Positions 17,205 through 25,475 of a stretch of DNA of 64,000 bases are shown here, piece by piece. How positions within the stretch are numbered: the stretch's first letter is position 1; every line of letters starts with the position of its first letter. The notes beneath the pieces were generated by a model. It was not told where the DNA came from, did no database searches, and worked only from the letters and a program-made list of their open reading frames with translations. The stretch comes from CAZVIK01 sp964627045 (GTDB lineage Bacteria > Acidobacteriota > Terriglobia > Bryobacterales > Bryobacteraceae), in assembly GCA_964627045.1 (NCBI GenBank), contig CAZVIK010000002.1:12361-76360 (forward strand). The letters are read 5' to 3'. The position numbers and the translations under genes were made by a program.

Positions 17205-18131
17205 CTACTTCGCTGTCTCAAGTATACCGTCCAGGAACTCGCGGCGAACCGGCCAGCGCCCAAGTACCCGCGTGTCGACGCGATTGAATACGCCGGCGGC
17301 CAGCACGCCGCTCAAGTCGCTGCCGGAGGGCGTCTGGTCTTCGCGCGCAATCAACTTCTTCAACAACTCTGTCACACCGCGTAGCTGGAAGGCCAGCGTG
17401 TCGGCGTCCTCGGCCGACCGGCAGGCGACGTCCAACTCGATCGCGATTCCCGCGCTGGACTCCTGCAAGCTCAGCATCACGCGCTCGGCGCCTTCGACCG
17501 CTTTGGCGAACAGGCGCGTGCCGGAGGGAAGGCTCGCGGAGTCTTTCAGGACCGCGGGCGACAGCAGAAGCCAGGCCGCGCGGTCGGGGGCTAGCATCGC
17601 CTGCCGCAGGGGCTTCTGGCCGGTCAGGGCCGTGGCGGCCCATTCGTCCGGTCCCACCGCCAACGCCATCACCGAGCGGCTTAGCGGGAAGAAGGAAATC
17701 CTGCGCTGCGGAGTACTGCCCTCCATCCGGCAGAAGGAGTTCTGGCACGTGCCGCCCTGCTTGGCGGCGTACTGGCGCAACCTATCCCAATCGAAGCGGC
17801 CGCGTAGCAGCATGCAGACCGAACCGGGGCCAAACCAGGCGGTTAACTGGTCCAGGTCGGCCGCGTAGTCGAAGCCCGTATCCTGAACAAATGCCACGTA
17901 TTCGGGCTCCTGAGCGACTCCGGAACCGGCCACGGCGCTCAGCAGTCCGGCCCGGCGGAGGCGCCCGATGTCCATGGCCAGCACGGTCCCGTCCCGGTCC
18001 GGCAAAAACGAGACCAGTCCCTGGAGGGTAGCCGTCCGGCGCGAGCGCGAGTAGGCCAAGCCAAGGATGGTGGTGGCGCAAGCGGTCACGACCAGGGCGA
18101 CAACCAGCGCCGGGTGCAGGCGGAATCTCAC
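17205..18131 (-). CDS. Membrane-anchored protein of unknown function
   Basis: I prefer the GTG at 18131 (308 residues). It starts just after the aroF stop and places a basic residue before a single transmembrane helix (ALVVALVVTACATTILGLAY). A TTG at 18185 would overlap aroF by 43 bases. The rest is a soluble extracytoplasmic domain without recognised motifs; two Cys residues occur in GGTCQNSFC. Repeated phrases such as GTVLAMDIGRLRRAGLL and VMALAVGPDEW suggest a beta-rich fold. The function is unknown. It lies between aroF and the PfkB kinase in a probable operon. Confidence 0.65.
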   Translation of the reverse strand: MRFRLHPALVVALVVTACATTILGLAYSRSRRTATLQGLVSFLPDRDGTVLAMDIGRLRRAGLLSAVAGSGVAQEPEYVAFVQDTGFDYAADLDQLTAWFGPGSVCMLLRGRFDWDRLRQYAAKQGGTCQNSFCRMEGSTPQRRISFFPLSRSVMALAVGPDEWAATALTGQKPLRQAMLAPDRAAWLLLSPAVLKDSASLPSGTRLFAKAVEGAERVMLSLQESSAGIAIELDVACRSAEDADTLAFQLRGVTELLKKLIAREDQTPSGSDLSGVLAAGVFNRVDTRVLGRWPVRREFLDGILETAK

Positions 18132-18142
18132 CTCAAAGTAGC

Positions 18143-19183
18143 TTACACCGAGCCGGAGGCCGCCGTCATCCGCTGCTGCCGCCAAAGGGGAATGTAAGGT
18201 TTCAGCATGTCCATCATTTCGGCAAATTGGCTTAGAGATAGCGACTGTGCACCGTCGCTGACGGCCTTGTCCGGCGTCGGGTGAACCTCGACGATCAGGC
18301 CATCGGCGCCAATGGCAGCGGCCGCGCGAGCCAGCGGCGGGACCAGGCTGCGGCGGCCGGTGGCGTGGCTCGGGTCCACCACCACGGGGAGGTGGGTGAG
18401 CTCGGCCAAAACGGCTACGGCGGCGACATCGCAGGTGTTGCGGGTGGCGCTCTCGAAGGTGCGGATGCCCCGCTCACAGAGGATGACATTGGGGTTGCCG
18501 TGGGCGACGATATACTCGGCCGACATGAGCAATTCGCGTATGGTGGAACTCATCCCCCGCTTGAGCAGGATGGGCCGGTCGGTCTGGCCGAGGGCCTTCA
18601 ACAGGGAGAAGTTCTGCATGTTGCGGGCGCCGATCTGCAAAACGTCGGCGTACTTACTGATCAACTCGACGTCGCCCTCGCTCATCACCTCGGTGCAGAT
18701 GGCCAGTCCCGTGGCCTGCTTGGCCTTGTAGAGGAGCTTCAGGCCGGCCTCTTCGAGACCCTGGAAGTCGTAGGGTGAGGTGCGAGGTTTGAACGCGCCG
18801 CCCCGGAGCAGGTGGGCGCCGGCCGCGGCCACCGCCTCGGCGGCGAGCATAATCTGCTTCTCGTTCTCGACCGAACACGGGCCGGCGATCACGATGAACT
18901 CGTCGCCGCCGATTTCGGTGCCGTTCACGCGAACGCGGGTTTTTGTAGAGCGAAACTCCCGGCTGACGAACTTGTAGGGCGCCGAAATGCGCACCGCGCT
19001 TTCGACGCCGGGCATGGCGTCAATCTGTTCAAGGCAGGCGGTCACATCGCCGACGCCGACGGCGCCGATTACCACCCTCTCCTCGCCCTGGATGGAATGG
19101 ACGCGGTAGCCGAACTCGCGGATGCGGTCGCAGACCTGGTCGATCTGCTCCTTGGTGGCGTGCGCCCCCATTGAAATGATCAT
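18143..19183 (-). CDS. aroF: 3-deoxy-7-phosphoheptulonate (DAHP) synthase, ferredoxin-like-domain type
   Basis: This enzyme condenses phosphoenolpyruvate and erythrose 4-phosphate, the first step of the shikimate pathway. The ATG at 19183 follows GGGGGAAG and gives 346 residues. Residues 1-70 form the N-terminal ferredoxin-like regulatory domain of the type I-beta subfamily (MIISMGAHATKEQIDQVC). The barrel follows with IAGPCSVENEKQ, GGAFKPRTSPYDFQG, ARNMQNF and the metal-binding DPSHATG. The gene is preceded by an attenuator: a promoter at 19372-19399, an aromatic-rich leader peptide at 19296-19361 and an intrinsic terminator at 19217-19249. Expression is therefore probably tuned by the supply of charged aromatic tRNAs. 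Confidence 0.95.
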   Translation of the reverse strand: MIISMGAHATKEQIDQVCDRIREFGYRVHSIQGEERVVIGAVGVGDVTACLEQIDAMPGVESAVRISAPYKFVSREFRSTKTRVRVNGTEIGGDEFIVIAGPCSVENEKQIMLAAEAVAAAGAHLLRGGAFKPRTSPYDFQGLEEAGLKLLYKAKQATGLAICTEVMSEGDVELISKYADVLQIGARNMQNFSLLKALGQTDRPILLKRGMSSTIRELLMSAEYIVAHGNPNVILCERGIRTFESATRNTCDVAAVAVLAELTHLPVVVDPSHATGRRSLVPPLARAAAAIGADGLIVEVHPTPDKAVSDGAQSLSLSQFAEMMDMLKPYIPLWRQQRMTAASGSV

Positions 19184-19216
19184 CACTTCCCCCTTGTCCG
19201 CCCGCCCGGGTGGGCT

Positions 19217-19249
19217 TAAAAGCAAAAAGCCCACTCTTTCGAGTGGGCT
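19217..19249 (-). terminator. Attenuator terminator upstream of aroF
   Basis: The minus strand forms a 9-bp stem (AGCCCACTC/GAGTGGGCT) with a short GAAA-type loop, followed at once by a T-rich tract (TTTTTGCTTTT). It is intrinsic-terminator-like, between the leader peptide and the aroF start, so it should stop transcription before aroF when it forms. Confidence 0.85.
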
Positions 19250-19296
19250 GGTTGAATCTCGAAAACGATCTGCGAAGGACTATGCCAGCGCCACTC
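19241..19296 (-). promoter_or_regulatory. Antiterminator pairing of the aroF attenuator
   Basis: The segment GAGTGGCGCTGG (19296-19285), which begins at the leader stop codon, can pair with CCAGCCCACTC (19251-19241), the 5' arm of the terminator. This gives 11 base pairs with one bulged C. It excludes the terminator hairpin, as in classical amino-acid attenuators. A separate hairpin (CCGGGGC/GCCCCGG, 19305-19323) covers leader codons 14-19. Confidence 0.75.
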
Positions 19297-19361
19297 TAAC
19301 GGTGCCGGGGCCAGTAGCCCCGGTACGTAAAGATGAACGCGCTGGAATAGCTCCGCCGCAT
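19296..19361 (-). CDS. aroF leader peptide, 21 residues, rich in Tyr/Phe/Trp
   Basis: ATG at 19361 to TAG at 19298-19296. Six of 21 residues are aromatic: Tyr5, Phe9, Phe11, Tyr13, Tyr16 and Trp17. Ribosome stalling at Tyr13-Trp17 leaves the antiterminator 5' arm free. A ribosome reaching the stop codon covers it and favours the terminator. There is no ribosome-binding site, and the -10 TATACT ends 10 bases before the ATG, so the leader mRNA is probably leaderless. Leader peptides like this control DAHP synthase, trp and phe operons in other bacteria. Confidence 0.8.
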   Translation of the reverse strand: MRRSYSSAFIFTYRGYWPRHR

Positions 19362-19371
19362 GGAAGAAACA

Positions 19372-19399
19372 AGTATATCAAACCGCACAGAAAAAGCAA
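19372..19399 (-). promoter_or_regulatory. Promoter of the aroF leader
   Basis: The minus strand has -35 TTGCTT (19399-19394), a 16-base spacer and -10 TATACT (19377-19372). It lies between the rapZ stop and the leader ATG, giving aroF its own regulated transcript. Confidence 0.7.
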
Positions 19400-19411
19400 T
19401 TCCTGCGCCGC

Positions 19412-20302
19412 TTAGCTTTTGGCCAGGTCGCGGTGCGAGGTTTTGACACGGAAGCCGTGACGCGAGAGGCGCTTGCGGATTTCGTCGGCCATCATCACGG
19501 AACGATGGCGGCCGCCGGTGCAGCCGAAGGCGATGGTCAGGTAGCTCTTGCCTTCCCGGATGTAGTGGGGCAGCAGATACACCAGCAGATCCGAGATCCG
19601 CTCGACAAACTCCATGGTCTGCGGAAAGCTGCGAATGTAGCGGGCCACCATGGGATGCCGGCCGCTTAGCGGCTTGTAGCGCGCGATGTAGTTCGGATTC
19701 GGCAGAAAGCGGACGTCGAAAACCAGATCGCTGTCGGCGGGAACGCCGTGCCGGTAGCCGAAGCTGGTCACATAGACCAGAGTCTTGGCAAGCGGGCTCT
19801 GCCCCTGGAACTTTTCGCCGATGATCTCCCGGAGCTCATGAACGTTGAACTTCGAAGTATTGATGATGTGCTCGGCCAGCGCCCGGATCGGGGCCAGTTT
19901 GCGGCGTTCACGGCGCACGCTGGCCGCCACCGAAGCCTGCCGGCCCAGAGGATGCGGCCGGCGCGTTTCGCTGAAGCGGCGCACGATGGTGTTCTCGTCG
20001 GCCTCCAGAAAGACGAGCGTCGCCGGCAGCAACCGGCGGAGGCGGGCATAGACCGCGGGAAACGTCCGCAGGGCCTCGCCCTCGCGGATATCCACCAGCA
20101 GTGCGGCGCGCCGCGCGGCGGGAGAATCGCGCACCAACTCGGCGAACTTGGGGATCAACGCCACCGGGAGGTTGTCGACAGCGCTATAGCCAAGGTCTTC
20201 CAGACTCTTAAGGACGGTGACCTTACCCGAACCGCTCAGCCCGGTGATTACCACCAGCTCCGGCGGAGGCTTGGGACCGCGCCGGGGGCGCTTGGCGGCC
20301 AT
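19412..20302 (-). CDS. rapZ: RNase adapter / nucleotide-binding protein RapZ (YvcJ family)
   Basis: A 296-residue protein with the family's N-terminal P-loop, the switch-like YSAVDNLPVALIPKF segment, and the conserved C-terminal block VAFGCTGGRHRSV, followed by the HRDL region. In enteric bacteria RapZ directs RNase E to the GlmZ small RNA; YvcJ homologues bind and hydrolyse nucleotides. The P-loop reads GLSGSGKV, with Val28 where Ser/Thr is usual. The gene is the last of the lpt-rpoN-hpf-rapZ cluster, 4 bases after hpf, consistent with its usual neighbourhood in other phyla. Confidence 0.93.
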   Translation of the reverse strand: MAAKRPRRGPKPPPELVVITGLSGSGKVTVLKSLEDLGYSAVDNLPVALIPKFAELVRDSPAARRAALLVDIREGEALRTFPAVYARLRRLLPATLVFLEADENTIVRRFSETRRPHPLGRQASVAASVRRERRKLAPIRALAEHIINTSKFNVHELREIIGEKFQGQSPLAKTLVYVTSFGYRHGVPADSDLVFDVRFLPNPNYIARYKPLSGRHPMVARYIRSFPQTMEFVERISDLLVYLLPHYIREGKSYLTIAFGCTGGRHRSVMMADEIRKRLSRHGFRVKTSHRDLAKS

Positions 20303-20306
20303 GTCT

Positions 20307-20852
20307 TCAGGCCTCGATCAAGTCCACGTGGCCGTCGCGACGGCGCAGCAGCACGGCAAGCCGGCTGGTTTCGGCGTCGCGAAAGACGAAGTAATCGCGC
20401 TTCTGATCCAGTTCCAGAAGCGCCTCGTCGACGGTCATCGGCTTGCGGTAGTCGTGCTGGTCGACGCGGAACACCTTGCGCGCCGGCGGTTCTTCCTCAA
20501 CGGGCCCGGCCGCAGCGGAGATCTCCCCGGCCTTCCACTCCGATTTGGATTCCCGCTTGGTGTCACGCTTCTTGGAGCGCAGTTTCAGCGCCTGTTTTTC
20601 CAGCCGGTCGATGGCCTCGCAAAGCGCCGTGAACGAATCGGCGCTGGCAGCCACCCCGACCATGAGGTGGTCGTAGACGTTGACGGTGATCTCGGCGCGT
20701 CTCAGGTGGCGCTCGGAGGTGAGAATGACATGGGCCTCCCGCTCACCGTCCTTGCGGTCCAGCAGCTTGCCCAGCTTGGCGATCTTGGCGTCCAGCTTCT
20801 TCTTCTGCGCCGGTACGAACGGCTCCTGGCGTCCCGTATAGGTAACTTTCAT
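20307..20852 (-). CDS. hpf: Ribosome hibernation promoting factor, long form
   Basis: A 181-residue protein. Residues 1-100 are the S30AE/YfiA domain (MKVTYTGRQEPFVPAQ, ERHLRRAEITVNVYDHL, the usual basic patch). Residues 118-181 are the C-terminal dimerisation domain of long HPF (ARKVFRVDQHDYRKPMTVDEA, FVFRDAET). It joins 70S ribosomes into inactive 100S dimers in stationary phase. It lies 24 bases downstream of rpoN and 4 bases upstream of rapZ. Confidence 0.94.
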   Translation of the reverse strand: MKVTYTGRQEPFVPAQKKKLDAKIAKLGKLLDRKDGEREAHVILTSERHLRRAEITVNVYDHLMVGVAASADSFTALCEAIDRLEKQALKLRSKKRDTKRESKSEWKAGEISAAAGPVEEEPPARKVFRVDQHDYRKPMTVDEALLELDQKRDYFVFRDAETSRLAVLLRRRDGHVDLIEA

Positions 20853-20876
20853 CGGACCCCCTGTGACTGCGACTGC

Positions 20877-22454
20877 TCATTCGCGAACCCGCCTGTGGTG
20901 GGTGGATGGAATCTTCATGTCTTCGCGGTACTTGGCCACAGTGCGGCGTGTGACGTGAATCCCCTCCTCTTGCAGGCGCGCGGTGATCTGCTCATCGGTC
21001 AGCGGGTGCGCCGGATCTTCGTCCGAGATCATCTTTTTGACCCGCCGCTTCAACAACAACAGCGGCGTGGCGCCGCCGGACGGACCCTGCACCGCCTCAG
21101 AGAAGAAGTACCGCAACTCGAAGACGCCCTGCGGCGTGTGGGCGTACTTATTGGCGACGGCGCGGCTGACCGTCGACGGATGGACGCCGATCTCCTCAGC
21201 CACGTCTTTGATCATCATCGGCTTCAACGACTCCAGCCCGTGATCGAGAAACGCCAACTGGCGGCCGACGATCGCCTGGCAGACCTTGAGAATGGTCTGT
21301 TTGCGTTGTTCGATGTTCTTCATCAACTGGATGGCGGAAGCGTAACGTTCCTTTACGTAGTTGCGGACTTCCTTGCTCGGCTCCCGGTCGCGGTCCAGCA
21401 TGCGCCGGTAACCGCGGTTGAGCCGCAACTGGGGCAGATCGTCGTCGTTCAGTTCGATGATATAGTCGTCGCCTTCCTTGAAGATGACGACATCGGGCTC
21501 GACCTGCCGGGCGCCGGGCCCCGAGTAGCGCAATCCGGGGCGGGCGTCCAAGGCGCGGATGACGCGGTCGGCGATCTGTATGTGCTCCATGGGACGGCCG
21601 AGCAGCCGCGCCAGTTCCTTGTGCTGCCGGGATTCGACGAGCTTCAGGTGGTCCTGCACGATTAGCCAGGCGACACCGCCCGCGGCATTCCGGCTCTCCA
21701 GTTGGAGCAACAGGCACTCGCGCACGTCGCGCGCGCCGACGCCCGCCGGGTCCAGCGACTGCACCACTTTGAGGGCCTCCTCCAGGACCGGCAGCGGCTG
21801 CTCGCCCTCAGACGCCAACTCGTCCAGCGTCACCGTAAGATAACCGTTCTCATCCAGGTTGCCGATGATCAGGTCGGCGGCGTCCCGCAAGGCGTCGGAA
21901 AGAACCAGAACGCTCAGTTGGCCGCGGAGGTGGTCGGCCAGGGTCACCGGAGCCGTCAGGAAGGCCTCGAAGGAGGGCTTTTCGACCGACTCGGAGGCGG
22001 GGCTTTTAAATCCTGGGTCGAGGTAGTCGTCGAAGAAAGATCCGAAATCGATGTTTTCAAAAGGATCGGTGGCGTCGGACTGGCCGGCGGCCTCGACGGC
22101 GGCGTCCGGCTCCTGACCCGGCGCGGCGGCCGATTCGGGCGGCTCCAGGTCGGGAGCGTCTTCAGGCAGGCTGGCGGCTTCGCTGACGGTCTCCAGGATG
22201 CCCTGGTCGGCCGGGGCCGGCTCGGCAGGGTCGCGTTCGGCTTCCAGGATCGCCTGAATCTCCTCGGGGGCCAGTTCCTCGGTACCGTCTTCGACGGCCT
22301 CCTCAAGGACCGGATTCTCGGCGATTTCCTGGGTGATCATGTCCTTCAGTTCCAACCGGTTTAGCTGAAGGACCGTGACCATCTGGACGAGGCCAGGGGT
22401 CAGGATCTGCTTCTGTGCAACCTTCAATTGCAGTCTGGGCGACAGCAAGCTCAT
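20877..22454 (-). CDS. rpoN: RNA polymerase sigma-54 factor
   Basis: A 525-residue protein with the three RpoN regions. Region I is Gln/Leu-rich and contacts activators (LSPRLQLKVAQKQILTPGL, VLQLNRLELKDMI). An acidic linker spans residues 50-135. The core-binding and helix-turn-helix regions follow (IGVHPSTVSRAVANKYAHTPQG), and the C-terminal RpoN box reads ARRTVAKYRE. It directs transcription from -24/-12 promoters with bacterial enhancer-binding proteins. It lies 40 bases downstream of lptB and may have its own promoter at 22463-22471. Confidence 0.97.
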   Translation of the reverse strand: MSLLSPRLQLKVAQKQILTPGLVQMVTVLQLNRLELKDMITQEIAENPVLEEAVEDGTEELAPEEIQAILEAERDPAEPAPADQGILETVSEAASLPEDAPDLEPPESAAAPGQEPDAAVEAAGQSDATDPFENIDFGSFFDDYLDPGFKSPASESVEKPSFEAFLTAPVTLADHLRGQLSVLVLSDALRDAADLIIGNLDENGYLTVTLDELASEGEQPLPVLEEALKVVQSLDPAGVGARDVRECLLLQLESRNAAGGVAWLIVQDHLKLVESRQHKELARLLGRPMEHIQIADRVIRALDARPGLRYSGPGARQVEPDVVIFKEGDDYIIELNDDDLPQLRLNRGYRRMLDRDREPSKEVRNYVKERYASAIQLMKNIEQRKQTILKVCQAIVGRQLAFLDHGLESLKPMMIKDVAEEIGVHPSTVSRAVANKYAHTPQGVFELRYFFSEAVQGPSGGATPLLLLKRRVKKMISDEDPAHPLTDEQITARLQEEGIHVTRRTVAKYREDMKIPSTHHRRVRE

Positions 22455-22462
22455 CCAGCCTC

Positions 22463-22471
22463 ATTCTAACA
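22463..22471 (-). promoter_or_regulatory. Candidate extended -10 element of rpoN
   Basis: The minus strand reads TGTTAGAAT (TGn plus TAGAAT, five of six matches to consensus). It ends 8 bases before the rpoN ATG, which would give a leaderless or nearly leaderless mRNA. GAGG close to the ATG is a weak alternative ribosome site for read-through transcripts. Confidence 0.4.
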
Positions 22472-22494
22472 AACGGGGGAGAAGGGGCTGAGGA

Positions 22495-23238
22495 TTAGGG
22501 GGTGGGGGCAAGCTGGAAGCCTTCACCGAGGTAGATCCGTTTGACCTCGGGGTCGCGGCCCAGCGCCTCCGGACTCCCGGCGCGGAAGACGCGGCCGTTG
22601 TTGATGATGTAGGCGCGGTCGGTGACCGCCAGCGTCTCGCGCACGTTGTGGTCGGTCACCAGGATGCCGATGCCGCTACGTTTCAGGTCGAAGATGATCC
22701 GTTGCAGCTCCAGAACCTGAATCGGGTCGATCCCGCTGAAGGGTTCGTCGAGCAGAAGGAAGGTAGGCTCGATCACCAGGGACCGGGCGATCTCCACGCG
22801 CCGGCGTTCGCCGCCCGATAGCGTGAAGGCCTTGTTGTGCCGGACCGTCGCCAGACCGAGTTGCTCGATGAGGTTGTGCATGCGCTCCCGGCGCGTGCGC
22901 GCGTTCAGACGCAGCGTCTCCAGGATGGCCAGGAGGTTCTCCTCGACGGTGAGCTTGCGGAAAACAGAGGGCTCCTGAGGCAGGTAACTGATACCCTTTC
23001 GAGCCCGCTGGTACATGGGCAGCGAGGTGATCTCCTCGTCGTCCAGCAGGACCCTTCCGGAATCGGGGCTGACCAGCCCGACGATGACATGGAACGATGT
23101 GGTCTTCCCGGCGCCATTCGGCCCAAGCAAACCGACGACCTCGCCCTGCTCAACGAGCACCGACACGTCGTCCACTACCTTCCGGCGGCTGTAGGTCTTG
23201 GAGATCTCACAGGTTTGTAGCTTGCGCATGGGCGTCAC
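22495..23238 (-). CDS. lptB: LPS export ABC transporter ATP-binding protein LptB
   Basis: A 247-residue ATPase with Walker A GPNGAGKTT, signature LSGGERRRVEIARSL, Walker B FLLLDEPFSGIDP and the H-loop region VTDHNVRETL. The sequence YSRRKVVDDVSVLVEQGEVVGLLG is typical of LptB. It powers LPS extraction from the inner membrane with LptF/LptG, which are not in this window. The start codon overlaps the stop of the lptC/A gene by 4 bases (ATGA). Confidence 0.96.
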   Translation of the reverse strand: MTPMRKLQTCEISKTYSRRKVVDDVSVLVEQGEVVGLLGPNGAGKTTSFHVIVGLVSPDSGRVLLDDEEITSLPMYQRARKGISYLPQEPSVFRKLTVEENLLAILETLRLNARTRRERMHNLIEQLGLATVRHNKAFTLSGGERRRVEIARSLVIEPTFLLLDEPFSGIDPIQVLELQRIIFDLKRSGIGILVTDHNVRETLAVTDRAYIINNGRVFRAGSPEALGRDPEVKRIYLGEGFQLAPTP

Positions 23239-25466
23239 TTGCGGCGGATCACGCTGACGGCGGGCTGATCGTCGCGGCCATTGACGAGCAGCCTACCATT
23301 GCCGGAAAACCAGGTCAATTGCGTGCCCCGCGTGGAGCCGCGCCAGCTGTCGGTGAATTCCGGGGTCCCGCCGGAGAGCGTCACCTTTTCTTCGGTCAAG
23401 GCGTACTCGGCGTGTTCAGCGACGCCCTTGCGTACCCGCCCCCCGGATGATTGCAGGATGACGACGTTTCCGTCGGCGATGGCCTTCTCCAACGCCGAGG
23501 CCCCCGGCGCGCTGGCGAATATGCCTCGCAACTCGGTGGAGGTCACCTGTGTCGGCCCGCGGGTAAGCGTGACTCCCCCACGGTAAACCGCCGTGTGCGT
23601 CTTCTCGGCATAATCCATCTCGGGAGCGCGGACGGACGTCACCATCGGGGCGGCTTTCGCGTCCGCAACGCCGGGGGTCCCGACCAGGCGTGTGCGGACG
23701 TTGCCGCGAGCGGCCAGCTCCTGTCCGGCGCGGTCGATTTCGATGCGGTCGGCCTCGATGCGGTTTCCGCCCTGCCAGACGACGGCATTCCCCTCGTAAC
23801 GGATCCGCCGGCTCGCGCCCTCCAGGAACATGCGGCCGGCCGTGGCCTGAAAGGTCTCGGCCGGCGATAGCATGGAAGCCGTCTGCTTTCGTGTATCCGG
23901 CTCGTGCGCGGAGGCCACGTTGCCCTCGGCCTGAACGTCGCCGCTGCGCTGATTCATGACGATGGTGCCGGCCGAGATCGAACCGGAGGCGTCCCAGAAC
24001 CGGGCGGCGCGGCTCAGGGTGATCCGGTCGTCGCGGGTGTCGAGGACGGCGCGTTCGGCGCGGCCGCGGCGGTCGCCTTCCTCGTAGCGGAAGTCGCCCC
24101 ACTGCTCCAGTCGGACCATCTCGCCACGTGCGGCGTCAAAATCGGCGCTCAACTGCCGGCTCCATGTGAGCAATGGCGGTGGGGCGGGCTTCCCCTCGGT
24201 TGCCGGCGGCTCGGACCGAGTCGCCGCATCGGTTGCCGCGAGGTTCCGCACGCGGTTGGCTGGGCCGTAGACGGCCACGATGCGCGCGGCCTCCATGCGG
24301 CGCAGGGCCTGCCCCTTGGCCGCCGGGTGGAACTCGATGACGCCGCGGGCCCGCGTTTCGACCCGCTCGATTTCCTCTCCCCCGGGGCGCATTTTAAGAT
24401 CGATCTCCTCGCTGCGAAGCACTCGTTTCAACCCGGGGACACCCACCGCGGGGAGGGACTCCACCACCCCGCGACCTCGGGCCGAGGCGCTGGCCAGTTG
24501 GCTGGCGCCCTTGGCGAGGTCAAACCGCAGATCGACATGATCGGCGGTAACCACGGTGACGCCGGCTTTCGACGAGGAGCGAAGACGCGCGTCTTTGTCG
24601 GCGGCGATCTGGCGCACCTCGCCCCCGGCGCCGAAATCAACGAATATCTGTTGGGCCGCGTATTCGACGTCGCGTCCCTCCTCGGGCCGGTCCTGCCCGC
24701 GCGCCTGGCTGGCCTCGACGCGTTCGACGTTCCCCTCCTTGAGCCACGCCACGGCGCGTCCGCCCTCGACGGTCATCGTGCCGCGCCGCAGCTTGGAGAA
24801 TGGGCCCGCCAGGATGGCCGCATCCCTTTCCTTGTAGATCAACTCGTCGGTCTCGACAAGGAATGGCTTGGCTTTGGGGTCCTTGCCGAACCAGGTGACC
24901 TTGGCCTGGCTCTTGAGAACGAGTTCCCGGAATTCGGGGTCGTAGGATGCGCCGATCGAGGTCCCCTCGCCGTATTCGAACTGAAAACGAGTGGGTTTGT
25001 CCGTGCTGGCGCGGCCGGCTTTGCTTTCGAACTTCAATCCGGAGGTCTGGATGCGCACCCGGCGTCCTGGAGGTGCGTCTCCCACGGGTTCGCCCGTGGT
25101 GATCTCGACATCGCCGCTGGCGTAGAGCACGCCGTCCTCGATGTTGTACTCGGCCGTCTGGGTCTTGAACCGGTCGAAAGTCAGGCCGTTTGCGTCGAAG
25201 ATCTGGACCTCAACACCGGTCAAGTAGCCGCGCGAGGGACTCTTGATTTGTTCGAAACTCGCGGCGCACACCTGTACGGTGGTACGCCCGTTCTGCGTCT
25301 GGTTCCAACAGAACTGGTCCAACGCCGCGCTTTTCTCTGCAGGCAGGGCCCTGGGGATGGCGGGCGCGCGCCGCTGCTGGGTATCTCGCTGAGAACGATA
25401 GACCCACCCGACAGCGCCCAAAATGGCCACGATGGCGAGAAGCAGGAGCGGACGAAACCGCCGCAT
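23235..25466 (-). CDS. LptC-LptA/OstA fusion protein for LPS transport
   Basis: The ATG at 25466 gives 743 residues. Residues 1-25 form one membrane anchor (MRRFRPLLLLAIVAILGAVGW). Residues 60-190 look like the LptC periplasmic domain (LTGVEVQIFDANG, AEYNIEDGVLYASGDVEITTG). The remainder holds successive OstA/LptA-like segments with repeated GNVxxR, GGxRI and AERAxLDTRDDRI phrases, up to a final YALTEEKVTLSGGTPEF. LptC and LptA form the periplasmic bridge for LPS; here both functions appear to sit in one polypeptide. It overlaps lptB by 4 bases. It is divergent from the propeller protein gene. Confidence 0.82.
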   Translation of the reverse strand: MRRFRPLLLLAIVAILGAVGWVYRSQRDTQQRRAPAIPRALPAEKSAALDQFCWNQTQNGRTTVQVCAASFEQIKSPSRGYLTGVEVQIFDANGLTFDRFKTQTAEYNIEDGVLYASGDVEITTGEPVGDAPPGRRVRIQTSGLKFESKAGRASTDKPTRFQFEYGEGTSIGASYDPEFRELVLKSQAKVTWFGKDPKAKPFLVETDELIYKERDAAILAGPFSKLRRGTMTVEGGRAVAWLKEGNVERVEASQARGQDRPEEGRDVEYAAQQIFVDFGAGGEVRQIAADKDARLRSSSKAGVTVVTADHVDLRFDLAKGASQLASASARGRGVVESLPAVGVPGLKRVLRSEEIDLKMRPGGEEIERVETRARGVIEFHPAAKGQALRRMEAARIVAVYGPANRVRNLAATDAATRSEPPATEGKPAPPPLLTWSRQLSADFDAARGEMVRLEQWGDFRYEEGDRRGRAERAVLDTRDDRITLSRAARFWDASGSISAGTIVMNQRSGDVQAEGNVASAHEPDTRKQTASMLSPAETFQATAGRMFLEGASRRIRYEGNAVVWQGGNRIEADRIEIDRAGQELAARGNVRTRLVGTPGVADAKAAPMVTSVRAPEMDYAEKTHTAVYRGGVTLTRGPTQVTSTELRGIFASAPGASALEKAIADGNVVILQSSGGRVRKGVAEHAEYALTEEKVTLSGGTPEFTDSWRGSTRGTQLTWFSGNGRLLVNGRDDQPAVSVIRRK

Positions 25467-25475
25467 GGAATCTTC

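Noticed and set aside
20217..21665. Plus-strand frame opposite rapZ, hpf and rpoN
   Set aside because: The three genes on the minus strand are well supported; this frame is a GC-rich shadow.
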